64,000 nucleotides of DNA, from contig BGZK01000212.1 in assembly GCA_005406025.1 (NCBI GenBank), positions 496,001-560,000 on the forward strand, read 5' to 3'. How positions within the stretch are numbered: the stretch's first letter is position 1; each line of letters opens with the position of its first letter. Position numbers and translations under genes: made by a program. Origin of the DNA: Eumeta japonica. Its lineage: Eukaryota; Arthropoda; Insecta; Lepidoptera; Psychidae. Shown here piece after piece: positions 24,001-38,600 of this stretch. The notes beneath the pieces were generated by a model, which had not been told where the DNA came from, made no database searches, and saw only the letters and a list, made by a program, of their open reading frames with translations.

Positions 24001-27000
24001 AATGACTCTTTATCATATAATTAACCAATCAAATAAATATGTACATACAGGTCATACACATATCCCTTCTTTGGGCTTCACCACAGTTGTGTAATAAAAT
24101 AAGATAATTGGAACAGTGTTCTAGTAGTGTTGTACATTTTGATAGATTATATTCTATTCTACTGTGAAAAATTTGGGTTGTTCTAATGCATATTGATGTT
24201 TAATGAGAGAATAGCAACTAACTATTTACTCTTTTTTAGGTTTGACAGCAAAAATTCAGTTGGTCATGAGTGGTTATTTCTTAGCTGGTCTCCAGACAGT
24301 GCGCCTGTGAGGCAAAAAATGTTGTATGCATCAACAAAAGCTACACTGAAATTAGAGTTTGGTTCAGCACACATCAAAGATGAAATGCATGCTACTGTCA
24401 AGGTAAATTAATTACTTTTAGGAAAATTCCATTTGTATGTTAGAATATGCAGAGATATTAATATATATAAAATACTCATAGATCCCTATTCTCAGCATTT
24501 GACATTTTTGAGAAAGTGAATTATTGTTCAATCTCTAAAATTGTTTTTTATTTAAATAAAATAATAAATGTACTTACACAAGTTACAGTCTCAAATTTTT
24601 GTTAGAAAGTTATCATAGATAAATAGTCATATTCATCTTTGCATTTTCTTAATAAAAACTTCATAAATGTATATTTTTGTACTAAAAATTTTGATGAATA
24701 TCAACAACAACATGCTAATAATCATGCAGTTACACTAAATTGTATAAAAAATTTAATTTTGTAAACATGAAAAACTTAAAAGAAACAATCAGTATAATTT
24801 GGCATAAGTTTGATCAAGTTTTAAGACTCAGAGACTGTCTTTTGATTCTGAATTTATTGACAGTATTAAAATTCTTTGTGCTATTAAAAATCTATTTATT
24901 ATCTAATTTAATCTAATCTAATCGACCATCTTTCCTTATAAGAGTGGGTTGCTTCCAAGTGAATGATTAATTTTAATTCATTTTCTAAAAAAATAAACAT
25001 CATATTAACTCTATCAGCCTTTGTACATTTTCGATTGAGATTATCACTGTCTTAATTATTGAATGTTTCTAATATAATAAATTCACCAATGCATTATTCA
25101 CATTCACAGTGTGATGGATATACTGAATCTTCCATTTCATCTATTTTTCAGTATTTTTGAGTAATATATTATTTTTGAATGGGGCTTTTTATTATTATTT
25201 TTTTTATATAAAATATTTATATTACCAAAAGATGGATAATTTTGGATTAATGCACCTGTCTCTCTTACGTCTCTGGTGTCAATAAACTTTAGGATTTACT
25301 AAATACTATATTTGTAAACCTTTCATAGTTTTGTGAGTGCTGCTTAAAGTGGTAATTGAACATTCCAATGTTCAATTGCCATCTTAAATGAAGAAGGAAT
25401 GTAGTCACAAAAATGTAAATTATTCTTTCAAATCACACAATAATGTTATTGATTCAATTTGTTATAAGTATTATTATTTTTGACATCATTCAAAAGTACT
25501 TAATTCAATGTAAGCATATCAATTGTGTTAGAAAAAAGTCAATTGTATTAAAAGATAACTATGGCTGTACTAAAATAGACTTGTAATGTGGAAATAATAC
25601 ATCCACTGAGATCCATGCAGTGTATTCCTCAAGTAGTAAAAGAATATTAAAGAAAAAGTAAAGTATCCCATTGCCATGTTATTATTGTCATGTTAATTAT
25701 CATTACAACTTCCCAGGCTATAAGCATCTAAATGGTGCTAAAAGTTTTGATTTTTATTTTTCTATTCCAGGAGGAGGCATCTCTTAAAGGATACCAGAAT
25801 CATTTGAGTGGTGTGAGTGCACCAGCACCACTCACTGAACGTGAAGAAGCATTAAAGGAGTTACAAATAAATGACCACAGCACAAACTTTGGCACCGATT
25901 CGATTCCAAGTATAGTCATTTTAAAACAACAGATCTATTTATTTAATTTACCAGATCATTGTATATTTATGAGTTTTCTCCAGATTTAAAAACAAGTATC
26001 TTTCAGTGTTATGTTTTAGTAGTCATCTGTGATCCATATAAGTTTTTTCTTGTGTTATACACTTTTATTTTAGTTCGATCTCATTGTACTCGATGTTACA
26101 CTCAATTGCAAACAGATTTGACTTTGATCGGTTAATGATCAAGAATGGCATTGACCCTGGTTCTAATTGTCATTTCTGTATAATGTCTCAGTTCTGATTC
26201 CGACCTTGCTGTCAGTTCTTCTCCCAGTCCCATTATCTGTTTCATTTTCAGATCTACATTTGTTTCTGATTCGTATTCCGATTCTCCAATGCAATTGATC
26301 CTATTTCATCCAGTTTAAATGGCAATCTTGGCTACCCTATTGGATTTCACTGTTAAAAAATGTCAACCATCTAAAAGGGTATTATGGTGCAAAGCACCAG
26401 GCAAATATTAGTAATATTGTAAAAGAAAAATACTCCTAGACATTTAATACATGTGTGGTGAATATAATTGGAAATCCAGGTGGTATATAACCACATGGCG
26501 TAAATCATTTCTAAAGCTCACCAAAGTAGTCTTAATGGTGATTTACCATTTTATTGAATACTGTTCTATAGTAAAATCACAAGTTATTATAGTATGTATA
26601 ATATGGGAGGATTTAACACAAATTTTTAATTTAGTTAGGGTTTCAACCTGTAATTTTATCAATCCCCGTCATTACATTCACATACTTAATCACCAGAAAA
26701 GGTGTAATAGGGAGCTAGGTAATATTTTTTATATCAACTAATAAATGTTTAAAAAGTTATAGAGTTTTTTTTTAACATTACAGACAATCTACATTTGGTG
26801 GTGTCTCCTTCCCTATTACTGATGATGCTAAGCAGGGTATTGCAGAGTTTATACGTGGTTCTTACAACTATTTACAGTTTAAAATAGGTATACATTATAC
26901 TAATGTTTAACTCTTTGCTATTAGAATAAAACAAATTTAAATTAGAATAAAACTAGTTATTAATTGTATTAAATTTTATTATGAAAATTCCAGATTTGGA

Positions 27001-30000
27001 AGAAGAGAAAATACTTCTATCAAAAGCGGCAAACATATCTTTAAAAAATCTTCCAGAGCAGGTGCCTAGTGACCAAGCCAGATATCATCTTTACATATTC
27101 AAGCATACACATGAGGGTGACCCTACTGACAGTATAGGTAATATTTATATTACAAAATAATCAAAATAGTACTAATACTTATATTACTAGAATATAAGTA
27201 ATTATGTTATTTTGTCAAATCATATAATCTTTCTTATAGATTACATTTTGGTTTATTTACACAAAATTAAAAAATTTCAAATGTATATCCTTTTCACAAA
27301 TTGAAATGTACATTAATATTACTTGTAGTGCTATTTCATGCATGTGAAATGTCAAAATTATGGAACAAAAAGGGCTCTGTGCCATCATTTTTCAAATTAA
27401 TTGTACTTACTATTGCACTTATTTCCACTGTGCAGTATAAAAAATAAATTTGTTTATAATTTCCAAAATGTCTTTATGCTGATTACAGCATAAATGGATG
27501 GTATTAACCATCACATTTTGCAGTGTCAGTGACATGATGCACATGATTGTCATGGCCGCATATAAATTATTTCACAAAAAAAAAAGAAATTGTGAAACTT
27601 ATCATGTTGATTCTTATTCACCCTCATCACACAAACACAAGACCCACAACAATACACCAGTGTGTATTATGTGCATGCATGTAAGACAGGTAGTCGTGCA
27701 CCATACACCAACTCAAATTTAGTATTGATTATCGACACATGTTGTAATGTCTTATATCTTGTAAAACTCAAGTAAAGCAATACTGTGTGACAATATTGCA
27801 TGCATATATATGATATTTTGCCTTTCCCAATTGGCAGATTGAGACATTATTAACAGTGTTAGTTTCTATAAAAGATTATGAGGAGCATCAGATATAAGTA
27901 ATTAATAAATTAGACATGCTCGACTGTGCCTATAAATATGTTACAATCTACTACTAGGGCTCAAGAATTGAGAAAAGAGAGTTAAAACTAAGAAAAAAAG
28001 AGGGCGAATATTCTACTTTATGCATCTTATAGGACACTTTTATCATATTTTGTTTGTTAATGCACTGATCTCCAAGAGATTTAATTTCTTACTAAGAACT
28101 TTATATATAACTAAAAGAATGAATGTTCCAGAACATTCCTTAAAAGTAAATGATATATTAAATTATATGTATGTCTTTTAATCATAAACAAGGTCTTAAA
28201 TCTTTATGAAAAACTATATCTGGTATTTTCTAAATAGTTAGGGGATATTTAGAGAACAACAAGCGGAGTTAACTAAGCAACAGTTCTGTTACATATTGTA
28301 TTTTTTTGTTGACTTAGATTTTGGTAAGAATACAATTTTGTTTTACTCCAAGTCAGGCTATAACCGAAGAAATTCTTAAAGTATTTTTAAAAAACCTACC
28401 AAGGGGTTTATAATTTATATAAAAAGAAGATAACTGTAATTAGTAAGTGATTTTTTTTAAGTTTGAAGTTTTGATATGCTTTTATATTACAAATATGTCA
28501 ATCAATGTACATAATTAAAGATATATTTACCATTGTTATCTTTAAAATGGCTTAGAAATGTGTGGCCATGGGCAAGTGGCACCACATGTAACTATTTTCT
28601 AGTCAGATGTGGTTCTACATATAACATGATGAGTAAATTGATTACTACTAACCTTATCACTTCAGCTAAGAGAGTAATTTTTATTCAACATTTTACCCCG
28701 ATACTCCGCTAAGCAAGACCTACGAGTGACCTTGGAGTCAGATGTTTGCCCACGGTCATCCCACATTACTCAATTGTCCATTACTATGAACACAATAGTC
28801 AAATATTCAGCCGATGTTCTTCATCCCTTCTAGATTGTGATGATCTTTCTACAATTCCCACATCTGATTGTCTTGGGTGAAATTATTAGCATTAAATATT
28901 CTACCATTTTCTTTCCCAAAAAGGTATGATTTTTCTCACTAATTCAGTTTCTTTATTCTGTTTTCTCTTGTTTGTCATTATTATTTGACATAATATACAT
29001 GAGTATAAAAAAATTTTAAAACCTCATGTATATTTCACATAGATTTCATTTAGGGCTAGCAACACCCCTGTAAATTAATCCTATATCATTAAACCTTTGT
29101 TTATTTACATGATTTTTAAACAAAGGTTTACAAAATAATTGGGCTTTCTGCTCTCGTCTTCACCCTTGTTCCTTCATCTTTTATATTGACCTATTTTGTT
29201 GTCAATCCCAATCTCGTTTTCGCTTTCATTTCTAGTCTCGGTACTGTTCCTGATTTCGATCCTGGTCATGCTTTTGATTTTAATTCCAGTCCCACACTGA
29301 GTTTTCACCTTGGTCCCATTCTCAATTTATTTCCGTTTTTCAACAAGTCGAGCAAGTTGTGATCAGAAGGTTGAGTACAGATTTTTGTTTTTTTTTTTCT
29401 TATGAATGTTGTACGTTCATACACGTTTGTAGGCCTTAGACGTTTATAATTATTATTGACTTGTAATTTCTCAGGCTAGATCTTCATTTCTCCCCATTAT
29501 TAAATAAGTTGAATGCGCCAAGATCATATGGTGTAGGTTTTAATTTTTTCCTTTGGACATTGTTCTTTGTTCCTATTGTGACATTTATAAGTTATACAAA
29601 TATATTCAACACTAACAATTATTTTCCTTGTAACTTCTCAGGCTGGAATTTTAAATGAGTATAAGATTTTTTTTGACATTCGATTTAAATGAAATATATC
29701 CTATATTCTGCTTCAAGCCAAGCTCTACCTACTTCTGAAAAATGCATTAAAATCTGTTCAGTAATTTCAGAGAAGTGTGCGAATAGACAGACAAAACATT
29801 AAAAATCGTACTTTTCCCTTATTAAATATAGAGGGGTAATAAGAGAAAAGTAATCTTTTCTCTTATCAGGCCCTATCTATTTTTCATATATACTTTTTAT
29901 GTAAGGACACACCAATTTCTACTCTTTATTATTATTATTTTTTAATTTTCTATTAAAATCATTTCATTATATATTCATTGTGTTCTAATATGAATTTTTG

Positions 30001-31737
30001 TAAAATGCTCCAATATTAGGCAGAAAATATTTGACATAAATCAAAATGTTATTAGGATCAACGTAACAAAAAAACTTATAAATTGGAAATTTAAATACTA
30101 GTGCATTTGTAACATCTGTTTAGTTTGAGTTCACCACATTAATATGGATTTATTGCATATTATGGTGTTGGTTACACCTACACCTCTAACTACTTTTGGT
30201 CTTCCTTTACTTTGAAGCTGATATGATTGTAGAAGGACAACAGCTGCATCTCTTTCTTCAGTTGCAAATGTAAAACTCATTTAAGTGGAAAAAAAAATTT
30301 CTTGCACATCATTTCATCATTCCAGATGAATTTTCTCATCGTTTTTGTCTTCTGTTATTAACTGAAGAATATTACTAAATGACAAATATCACCATAATAT
30401 CAACAAATGAAAATATATATATAGATACACACCTCCATCAAAAGATTCCGAAGTAAATCTATATGAAGGAAGATTCTAATCTTTAATGTCAGTCAGATCA
30501 ACATATAGACAAATAATACATTTTGATTCAAAGACCATAGTTTTTAATCTGCCAAATTGTTTTACTTAATTTCTGATTCACAAAATTATATTTCAGTGTT
30601 TATTTATTCAATGCCAGGCTACAATTGCAGCATTAAAGAGAGAATGATGTATTCAAGCTGCAAAGGTCAGTTCTTAGAAACCATAGAGAAGACAGGTATT
30701 GAAATTGCTAAAAAAGTAAGTATTTACTTATTTTATATCTTCAATAAATATTTTATAATTTTAAGGTCACACAAAAATATAACCATATTAATATAACCAT
30801 TGCAAATGGAATAGTATACTGAGAACATATTTATTGATGAAATGCAAAGGTAGATTTACATAATCATAATAGAAAACAAAAATTATTAACAAACTATACG
30901 ATTATTAATGATACTTGCTATCTTTATTTCAAAATAGGATTTTATTATTATGATTATTGAGTATCATAACACCACTGTGGTAGTCATTTATAAACATTCA
31001 TGTAAAAAAGCAATTTAATTTCGCTCTTCTTATCATAAAGAAGCTTTGATTAAAGTTAAACAAAATCACATATGTTATTTATTTTACTTACCCGTAAATA
31101 TATATTTGCCAGACAGTGGCCAGTATGCATAATATTCTTGAGCTGAAGCTATTTGGGTTACAAGCAGAGCAAGGATAATTCAGATATAGTAGATGGTTAT
31201 TTTTTGATGTGAAAACTTGTTTAGTACCGTTGTGAATTGAAATTCAATGAAACAAGAAAGCCACAATAAAAAGAAGCAAACATATACATCTATAGGATTT
31301 AGCCTGCGAGAGAATGAGATAGAATGTGAGATGAGTTAGAATGCTAGAGAAAGAGATATGGGCACTTGTGGACACCTATATATTGCCATTTGTTGAAATT
31401 GAAAACATGGAACCTGAATAGTAAAATATAAAATAACTTTTAATTTGGCACCAGCTACACTTAATCTTAGTATGTATGGGATCATATAAATTATTTTCAG
31501 AAAACCGTTAAAGGAAAATTCCACAATGTATCATATTTAAGAATTGTATTGGACACTCAAATCATAATGTTTCTTTTCATGCAGTTAGAAATAGACGATG
31601 GTAAGGAGTTAACTGAGGAATTTCTCTACGATGAAATCCACCCTAAGAGGAACCTCCACAGGCCCGCTTTCGCCAAACCCAAAGGCCCGCCTAACAGGGG
31701 CGCCAAGAGGATTACGAAGACGCAGGACGCTCAATGA
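21073..31737 (+). CDS. twf: Twinfilin (actin monomer-binding, filament-capping protein)
   Basis: Complete nine-exon gene. Exons: 21073-21097, 22756-22833, 23710-23821, 24240-24402, 25771-25909, 26784-26887, 26994-27137, 30597-30715 and 31585-31737 (TGA). About 345 residues, the usual twinfilin length. It starts MSHQTGIQ like the fly protein. Two ADF-homology domains lie at roughly 4-140 and 176-312, with [10 protein letters not shown] and [15 protein letters not shown] in the first and FIYSMPGY and [10 protein letters not shown] in the second. The C-terminal tail [17 protein letters not shown] is the conserved capping-protein and phosphoinositide binding tail. Twinfilin sequesters ADP-actin and caps or depolymerises barbed ends in the cytoplasm. 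All junctions agree in phase except exon 5 to exon 6, which differs by one base. Introns hold repeats. It is convergent with TIMMDC1. Confidence 0.95.
21935..22635 (+). repeat. Dispersed ~700-bp repeat, copy A
   Basis: It aligns along its whole length with 47311-47985 in the same orientation, by eye about 80-85% identical. It starts acctggatgacc and ends in ttgctc(c/g)tttaaaggtat. Shared internal blocks include gttgctgtgtcggtaaagc. It has no coding frame, so it is probably the 3' part of a LINE or a non-autonomous derivative. It lies inside twf intron 1. Confidence 0.75.
22905..23110 (+). pseudogene. LINE ORF2 C-terminal relic
   Basis: The plus-strand frame reads [11 protein letters not shown], then after a stop [21 protein letters not shown]. 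This is the pattern at the end of Jockey/CR1-like LINE proteins (FFNKIP...FK..IK..L....Y....EYLND). Broken. In twf intron 2. Confidence 0.45.
26082..26300 (+). repeat. Decayed hexanucleotide tract 1
   Basis: A 6-nt period is visible, e.g. cagttc-tgattc-cgacct and tgattc-gtattc-cgattc, around a (TCCCGA/CGATTC)-like unit. In twf intron 5. Confidence 0.5.
29165..29345 (+). repeat. Decayed hexanucleotide tract 2
   Basis: It splits cleanly into sixes such as tctcgt-tttcgc-tttcat and tctcgg-tactgt-tcctga with T/C-rich first halves. It has the same unit family as 26082-26300. In twf intron 7. Confidence 0.55.
29690..29840 (+). repeat. LINE/RTE-like 3' tail relic
   Basis: The phrase aaaatctgttcagtaatttc then gcgaatagacagacaaa is typical of the 3' ends of insect LINEs, by recall. 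Non-coding, in twf intron 7. Confidence 0.35.
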
Positions 31738-34700
31738 GCTTGTAGCCTAATAAAATTAATGCAAATAGAGGAATGTCTATTTTACATATAAAAGTGTTTA
31801 TATTATAAATAAAAAGTATTATTAACAATATTATTAAAGGGCATAGAAATTTTGTGAATCTGCTTTTGTATGCATAAATAATGGCGAAATGTTATCATAG
31901 TAGCTTACAAGTACGAAACGACATCTTTGTTTATACAATGATCAAAAAGGTATTGATATAATCAAACCTATCTGTTATGATTAAATTTAGTTACAATCCA
32001 TACAAATATGCAACTGCAGATTAGAGATCAGAGAGATTATTAATCATATTTTGAAAATCAGAAGGTATGGATAAAACTTTATAATTTACTGATAAAGTTT
32101 TGGCGTTTACATTCACTGATGATCTGTTTTGTCTAATCTTATTTCACTAACATATTAGCCCCAAATCATCCAAAATATTGTATGCAATGCAACTATAACT
32201 TAAATGTTATGCCTAGATACATATCTAACTATTTACCAAATTACCTTCATTTTTTGACATTGCCGAGGATACTTTATCATTACTTTTGCATAATAATCAA
32301 AACTATCAAAAATTATTAATATTCTACTTATAGTAATTAATGTTCTGTCCATTAATACTTTAAGAAGTCATTAATTTCATTTTTTATATATTTATAATAA
32401 GCAATAAGTAAATTTTTATCTATAAAATTATTGCTTATAAATATTAATAATTTTTATTGAAGCCATTAATAATATTTTAGCTTTATGTTTAATTTTTAAG
32501 TACTCTGACTGTCAAAAAAAAAACCGGTCACCAGGTGTTTATGAAAAAAGTAATACTTGTTATGTTTTTAATATTTTTATTGCCTAAAATGAGAAAAGCA
32601 AAGTCAAAAGGCATTAACAATATTTAAAAAGTGCCTTAGTACTTGTATCATAATATGTTTTTGATTAATGTGATGAAATATCAATTATTTTTAAACATTG
32701 TGTATTTAAATCTCTGGTACACCAATCACATCTTGAATAACATTTTTTTTTGTTTAAATGAAATTCAAATAAGTAATGTTGGGAATTTTTGTCTTATTTT
32801 GCACTAATTGTTGTTTCCAGGTTTTCAAAAATAGTCAATATTGTATTTCTTGTATAGAATTCCATTTCAGCATGTTCTATCAGATATGTGGACTCCTTCC
32901 AAATATTGCCTGACAAGCTGCAAATAATAATTTTGCATTTTCTGAAATTTTCAACGATATATCCAGCAAATAACATCATCTTCCAAAATATACTGAACTG
33001 CATTCTAACTGTGACTGCTATTTTGCTATAAATGTACCTCAACATATGCAGTAAAAGAAAACTCACACCAATGTTATTTAGCAATGGACGTTACTTAACT
33101 TTTCTATATAGAGCACTGTATAGAAAAATACTTATTCCTTGATTAGCTCATTTCTTGTCAACATTTCTTCAAAATCAAACCTAGCTGGCAAATAACTCAG
33201 AGTAAGTTTTAATCCAGTATCGAGTTTATGAGTTCTTAATTTAAATTCTCAGGGTCCCATTGGACAGTGCTTTCTTTTATGATCACACAATCTACCCTCA
33301 TTTAGATTGGACTGCTGATGTAGCACGGTGTCATCCAGACGTAAGTCTCCTCCAATATTAGGTGGTTTCCAATAATCGTTGAGTAAAGTTGAGCTTTCTT
33401 GCAGTGGCTCTTTAAGTTAATTCCAGTTTTACTGGAGTTACAATTTTGGCAGGCACCGATTTAGGAGTGTGCACATTCCTATTATAATAGTGAATGAAGT
33501 GAACCAATTTTAAGTTGACCAGAATTTCTTAAACTTTAATAATGAGATGCGCGATCTATACAAAATCACTTTTGTATCTAAACCTTATTAAACGAGAACA
33601 TAGTATGTCTTTGTTTAAATGGTTCCTTTACATGAAGGAAAGGCTCAAGTGCTTCTCAAAAGTACTGGCGAATTAAATGCAAATTGTTTTTGACAGCCAG
33701 TGTATATGCTCAATACATTTAAATTAGTGATGATGGAATAGGTTGAAAATTATATCACTATATTCTGAATGGCAATTTGATTAGACATACTCAAATCGAA
33801 AATATTTCTTTGTATGTGAAATGTTTCTTTTCTATTTAAAATTTTTGGTAAGCATTAATTAGTTTGAAATAACTGTTTATACCACATTCAATAGATAATT
33901 TACTTAAGTTCTATTTAATACAATGATAGCAGAAGAGATGGCTCACTGTATATTGAATGCCTTAAGATCCAACTTGTTAGAAACTTGAATCGTCACATAC
34001 ATGAATTACAATGAACAAGAATATATTTTTAGATGAGTAATGTTTAATTTTATTATTTCTTGAATAACAGCACCATCTAATATCACTAGAAATCGAAGTT
34101 TATTTACTACAGCAACACTAAATCCTGGGATTGTTATTTTTTAGGATAAGTAATAAACTCATAATTGAATACATTAAAGGCAAAGCTCTATCTACTATGA
34201 GAGACAGTTCCACTGAATTTTCATAGTATCCATTTCAAAAATAATTAGAAATGTTAGTAAAACTTTCCATTCAATTGTACTATTTTTATTTCTCTCTAAA
34301 AGTTGATTATACATTGTTTTTTATATAAGTGTTATGCTATTGTGTAAATATATTGTATTTTTACTTAAAGTAAGATAATAATTAATTAAACTTCAAAACA
34401 TTGAAAACTTGCCAAAATAATTATATTTGACCACTGCTATATAATCTGGTATGATATTGCTTTTTATATGAGTAGTGTGTATCCTTAGATGATTATTTAT
34501 TTTAATAAATAGGCTTTTAATTTTTCAGTTTAAAACTAATGTAATGTTATATATTTTGATATTCCTAAATCACAGTCATTGCAACTTCATTGTAGGTGTA
34601 TATTTGATTCACAAATGATAAGTTTAGACATGCCGAGTTAGAAATGGAAAAAATTATTAATCTATTAGATAGTAAATTAAAAAATAAACAGCAATATGTT

Positions 34701-35698
34701 AATAATTACCTATTCACAATGGTGGATCCAGCCTTCCAGTCTGGTGGGATCATACATGAGATTCTGTCAAAACTGGTTCTAATTCTAATAGAATAATAAG
34801 ATGAAGACCCAACGGGAGGTCACAACCTCATACAATCTATCCTTACCTATACATAATGCAAATTACTTATAATTCATTGATGAGACAGAATTTTATGTTT
34901 TAAATGCAAATGTGAGCTTTGTCCTTTTGTTATACTGGATTCAATATTTTATTGTAACATTGCCTAGACGATCTATTAAAAATGTTGATAAGATTTTTCT
35001 TAAATCAAATATTAAGATTAATCTGGTGCTAATTCACAATGAGTGGCTATTTTTGTCACATTTTTTAAAAACATTTTTTATTTGGTTGGTTGTAAAATTA
35101 ATCACCTTTAGAAAGTAACATTAACCTAATCTTTAAAGTTTTAAACCTATGGCAAATTTGTAGTTATTTAGTAGTTCAGCTTTATATAATTATTCAAATT
35201 AATTTGTGATGTTCTTTAAATGCTCTTTTAATATAGCAATATTTCCCAGGCAAATTAGTATTACTTGAATTGTGTATAAATAGTATTTAAAAATAATGGA
35301 TATATACTGATTCTGTATGTGTAGATATTAGTGTATTTTGCTCATTATTATAATAAAATTTAGAGCAATATGCTGGTGCAATAAAGATTTCAATGTAATA
35401 ATAACATTTTAAATTACAATAAATCTTGCCATATTTACAGAATATTAATGAAGTATTAATAGAATTGTAGTAAATGAGATAATTTTTATACATAATTCCA
35501 AGTACCAATGGTTAATGTCAAAAAATAATATTTTTTTTTAATGTGTAAAATACAAATTATTATATGCAATATTTTAAAAAGAAATAAAAGTGTCTGCTTC
35601 ACAATTATTTAATCTCGTACTTCCTATTATATAAGATATATGTATACATTTTATTCACATTTTAATGCTTAGATGACAAATCAAAACATTTTCATTTA
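31738..35698. other. Convergent intergenic region between twf and TIMMDC1
   Basis: It holds the twf 3' UTR (AATAAA at 31750 and 31808 are candidate poly(A) signals) and the 3' UTR of TIMMDC1 from the other side. Otherwise AT-rich. The only coding-like piece is the exon-like segment at 33253-33340. Confidence 0.5.
33253..33340 (+). other. Orphan exon-like segment
   Basis: 88 nt lie between a ctcag acceptor and a gtaagt donor. One frame is open for 29 codons with well-mixed composition (SAFFYDHTIYPHLDWT is part of it), unlike the AT-biased chance frames around it. I found no partner exons within 3 kb and do not recognise the product. It could be an exon of a gene with very long introns, a stray duplicated exon, or chance. 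Confidence 0.3.
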
Positions 35699-38600
35699 CT
35701 ATAGCTCTCCTAACTTTTTCTCTCCCTTTTCTGTCACAAGGATATCATGAAACCTAGTAACGTCGTCGTGTTTAATTTCTGCCGCTTTCTCCATAGCTTC
35801 ATTAAGACTGCGCTCTCTGAAAATGTATAAATATTTGTCATGAATACATCAGCATAACCATAATAGCATTGTTAAAACCAACTGCATTTTTCAATGATGA
35901 ACTAAATTTCTGAATATATATGTATATACATATATACATACATATATCTCATGAAAGTAAATGATTTTATTATAAACAATTAGAGACACATTCACATGTA
36001 AGTAAGCCTACAGACTGTCATTAGGCAGTCAACTTTACCAAACTTCGTTGTGGATATGTCAAATATACTCTTATACATACATAATCTGTGGACATGCCTT
36101 GTTTGATCATTGATTAGTAATACTGTGTTCTGCTATTTTTCATATCTATGCTATTGATCTTACTTATCATATTTAACACAAGTAGTTAGAATAAAGAAGT
36201 CCAAAAAAAAATCACCCAAAGTGATATATTTACCTAAATTCTTTTACAGTATACAGCGCTTTTCTAATATCTGCCATGGTTACTCCAGATAACCAGAGTA
36301 TACTACAAATAATTGTACCTCCGACCAAACTTAAAGCCGCACCTAGAAATTAAGTTTTTTTTTTAATACTTTATTATCATCTACAGCATATGTATGTAAT
36401 CTTGCTTAGTGTTGCATTAACTTTCACCTAGTCCACTTCCAACTACTGCTGCAGCGAGACCCAAATTAGCTTTGTACAATCCACCAGTAATAAATCCTGC
36501 TATGACATATTCTAGCACTGAAGTTTTATCTCTGTATGTTGATATAACTGTGGAGATCAACCTAAGAAAAAAAAAGTAACAACCCTGTGATAGCTATTTT
36601 GAAAATAGAAATAAAACAATTCTGCAGTAAGTATTCTGAAATAAGTATTATATGTATTGCAATGACTTAAGACATTTTCAGCCCACGAATTTGTTATTCA
36701 AATGTATAATCGGACAAGAAATAGGAATTTATTATTATTGTGTATCAATACATTTCGTTACCAGTCACAATATTTTCAAAATATGTTTCAGCACATTCAA
36801 TTCTTGGGACGTATTTATTAAAATGGTTGTTGCTGTCAAAGAAATTTTAATTACATACCTAAATACAAAGCTGACATTAGGAATATTTAATCCAAAAATT
36901 TAGTCGCTAACTTGCTTTGTTATTCTTAGGCAAATCACACTAGATTGAGAAAAGTACCTATAAGTACCAAATTATAGATTACTAGCTTCTGCTTGTGACT
37001 TCTTTCATGCTAAATTGGAATTTTCAATCACTTTCACCCTCTTGATGTTTTTTTCTAATAATATCAATTTTTCATTTAGTATATGCTTACCCATTGTCAA
37101 GCCCTTAACTCATGGATTCAAAAAGTCACCGTACAATGTTAACATCCGTTTAAATGATGAAATTTAAATTAAAAATACGAAATAAAAATTCCAATGGCCT
37201 GTAACGGCAGAGATTCCATTAACCCATTAGTGAAGTTCATATTTAAATCAATTCCACAATTTCCATGTGATGCACATACAAATAAAGAAAACAGATGACA
37301 ATTCCAAAAATTATTGTTGAAATCTGTTCTGTTTTCAAATCTAAGGGTTCCCAATCATTTTTTTTCCAAATATTTAATGTACAGACTTAACCGTTTACAA
37401 TCTCTCTAAATCATGTATTACATCATATGTAATACATGATTTTATCTATATTGTGACTTTTTTGTATCAAATATAATGTAGATAGGTAATGTAGTTTTAA
37501 AGTGCTAACACTTGTTAAAACAATTTCTACCAACTTATTAACAAAAAAAAAATCATAATGCACATTTGTGTTAAATTTTATTAACCACCTATTTAAAAAC
37601 TTATTCTATTTTCGTACCCAAATGTTCCAGAAAAAAATGATAGTCTCCAGCCTAATTGTACTGCTCCTTTTGCAAAAGCAACTGTGACATGGTCTTGTAA
37701 TTTTTTCTGAAAATATGTTTACACCAATATTAAATTATATACTCAAAATTAAATAAAAAAAAAAGTTATTATTTAACTTCTAGAAAAGACACTGATATAA
37801 ATAAGCTTGGAAAGCAAACCTTTGTCAAAATAAATATTGTCATTGCAATAGAGTTACGATATATGCTTGTCTAGTCTTTTCATATATCTACTTGTTCAGA
37901 AGCTATTCACGCAAAAATTAAATGGTAAATTACATCTTTTTCTTTAGTTTTCAGCAATATTATTAAATCTATCACTAAACCTTTCTTAGAAATTCTATAT
38001 TTGTGAAGTCCCTATAGTCATAAAAAGAAATACACAAATTGCTTGTTTTTAATAATATAGGATTATTTTTGCGGTATCTAAATGTCCATAGGTTTACAAG
38101 GAAAACATTATCAAACACTAAATTTATATAGCCATTTTTAGTACAATAAACAAACTTTCATTACACCAGTGTCCTCAAAGGTATAGGTCCAGAGCTATGA
38201 TAGTTCAGTGCTTAAAGGAAGCCATTAAATCTGTAGATACCAGATCAATTCTAGGAATGAGTGAATTGCATTAATGAATTTTTTAATCAAATTAAACCAC
38301 TCATGGATGTTCCATGGAAAGGTTGGCAAGGATTGCCCTAGAAAATCCTATGCAGACTAAGTGTGGCATATTAAAAAAATACCATTTTAAGCACCTAAAA
38401 CTGACATGTCAACGAATGTCGAAAACTGACAATATCAGTGAAGCAAGAGATATGCAAAGATCGTACCATTTCATTTCTAAAATCTAGTCTCTGTACCTAC
38501 CCTTCTGGGAAATAGGTGTGAGATTATTGTTATTATTACACCATTCACTCCACCTTTAGACAGCATGTTGTCGATCCAGGACACTATTATTTTCGGTGAC

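Noticed and set aside
25910..25989. Continuation of the twf exon 5 frame past the donor
   Set aside because: Read-through of intron 5; hydrophobic, AT-driven residues not found in twinfilins.
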